Shown here one piece after another: positions 45,462 to 45,501 of a stretch of 45,501 bases of DNA. This DNA comes from Hyphomicrobiales bacterium (GTDB taxonomy: Bacteria > Pseudomonadota > Alphaproteobacteria > Rhizobiales > Beijerinckiaceae), in NCBI GenBank assembly GCA_019246665.1, contig JAFAQA010000148.1, positions 1 to 45,501 of the forward strand. Reading direction: 5' to 3'. The translations under genes were made by a program, and so were the position numbers. The notes beneath the pieces are model-generated. The model was not told the DNA's origin. It was given only the letters and a program-made list of their open reading frames with translations, and did no database searches. Within the stretch, counting starts at the first letter, position 1. Each line of letters opens with the position of its first letter.

Positions 45462-45501
45462 CCTCGATGGCTGCCTGGGCACTACTCGCATCGCGCTGAG
45501 G

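Overview
The window is a high-G+C chromosome segment from an alphaproteobacterium, most likely of the order Hyphomicrobiales (Rhizobiales). Four things point there: a bolA / J-domain protein / cobS / cobT neighbourhood, the proA-nadD-rsfS-rlmH-envC-ctpA block, a NepR-EcfG general stress pair with a textbook EcfG promoter, and pgsA-moaD coupling. Genus cannot be fixed from sequence reading alone. No rRNA, tRNA, CRISPR array, transposase or prophage gene was seen.

Layout. 1-4.8 kb: start of bolA (minus strand, cut by the window edge), a J-domain protein, then cobS, a HAD hydrolase and cobT (aerobic cobaltochelatase ATPase/chaperone subunits). 5-6.4 kb: an MFS transporter and yacG on the minus strand. 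6.6-7.3 kb: a RelE/HigB-type toxin whose frame breaks at a run of seven T, with its HTH antitoxin. 7.3-11.4 kb: prmA, a hotdog thioesterase and a pair of acyl-CoA dehydrogenases resembling the large and small subunits of pimeloyl-CoA dehydrogenase. 11.4-17.6 kb: proA, nadD, rsfS, rlmH, envC and ctpA. 17.6-18.8 kb: nepR-ecfG. 18.9-22 kb: an isobutyryl-CoA-dehydrogenase-like enzyme, a VWA (CoxE-like) protein and an SPW membrane protein. 22.2-24.7 kb: gyrB. 24.7-25.7 kb: a PIN-domain/antitoxin pair on the minus strand. 26-28.5 kb: a Bax-inhibitor-1 protein facing a coupled pgsA-moaD-moeB operon. 28.9-32.9 kb: tcuA-tcuB and an AbgB-like M20 amidohydrolase. 33.3-35.9 kb: two exported proteins, a broken DUF2125 gene and a small ORF. 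36-40.4 kb: murQ facing away from an oligopeptide-type ABC importer (binding protein and two permeases, no ATPase in the window). 40.5-41.2 kb: higBA. 41.3-45.4 kb: a PuuB-like FAD oxidoreductase, a second AbgB-like amidohydrolase and two small unknown proteins.

How it works together. The core is housekeeping: cobalamin, proline, NAD and Moco synthesis, ribosome maturation, cell division, topology and phospholipid synthesis. Accessory parts are catabolic (tricarballylate or similar tricarboxylates, acyl-CoA oxidation, amidohydrolases, peptide or muropeptide uptake) plus three toxin-antitoxin modules, each with a visible inverted repeat at its promoter.

The most notable non-gene signal is a family of about 110-bp structured repeats found three times in the same orientation, directly upstream of nadD, envC and gyrB. 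Start codons were moved from the ORF-track position wherever a ribosome binding site, overlap or family length argued for it. All functions are read from protein sequence by eye, without database searches.
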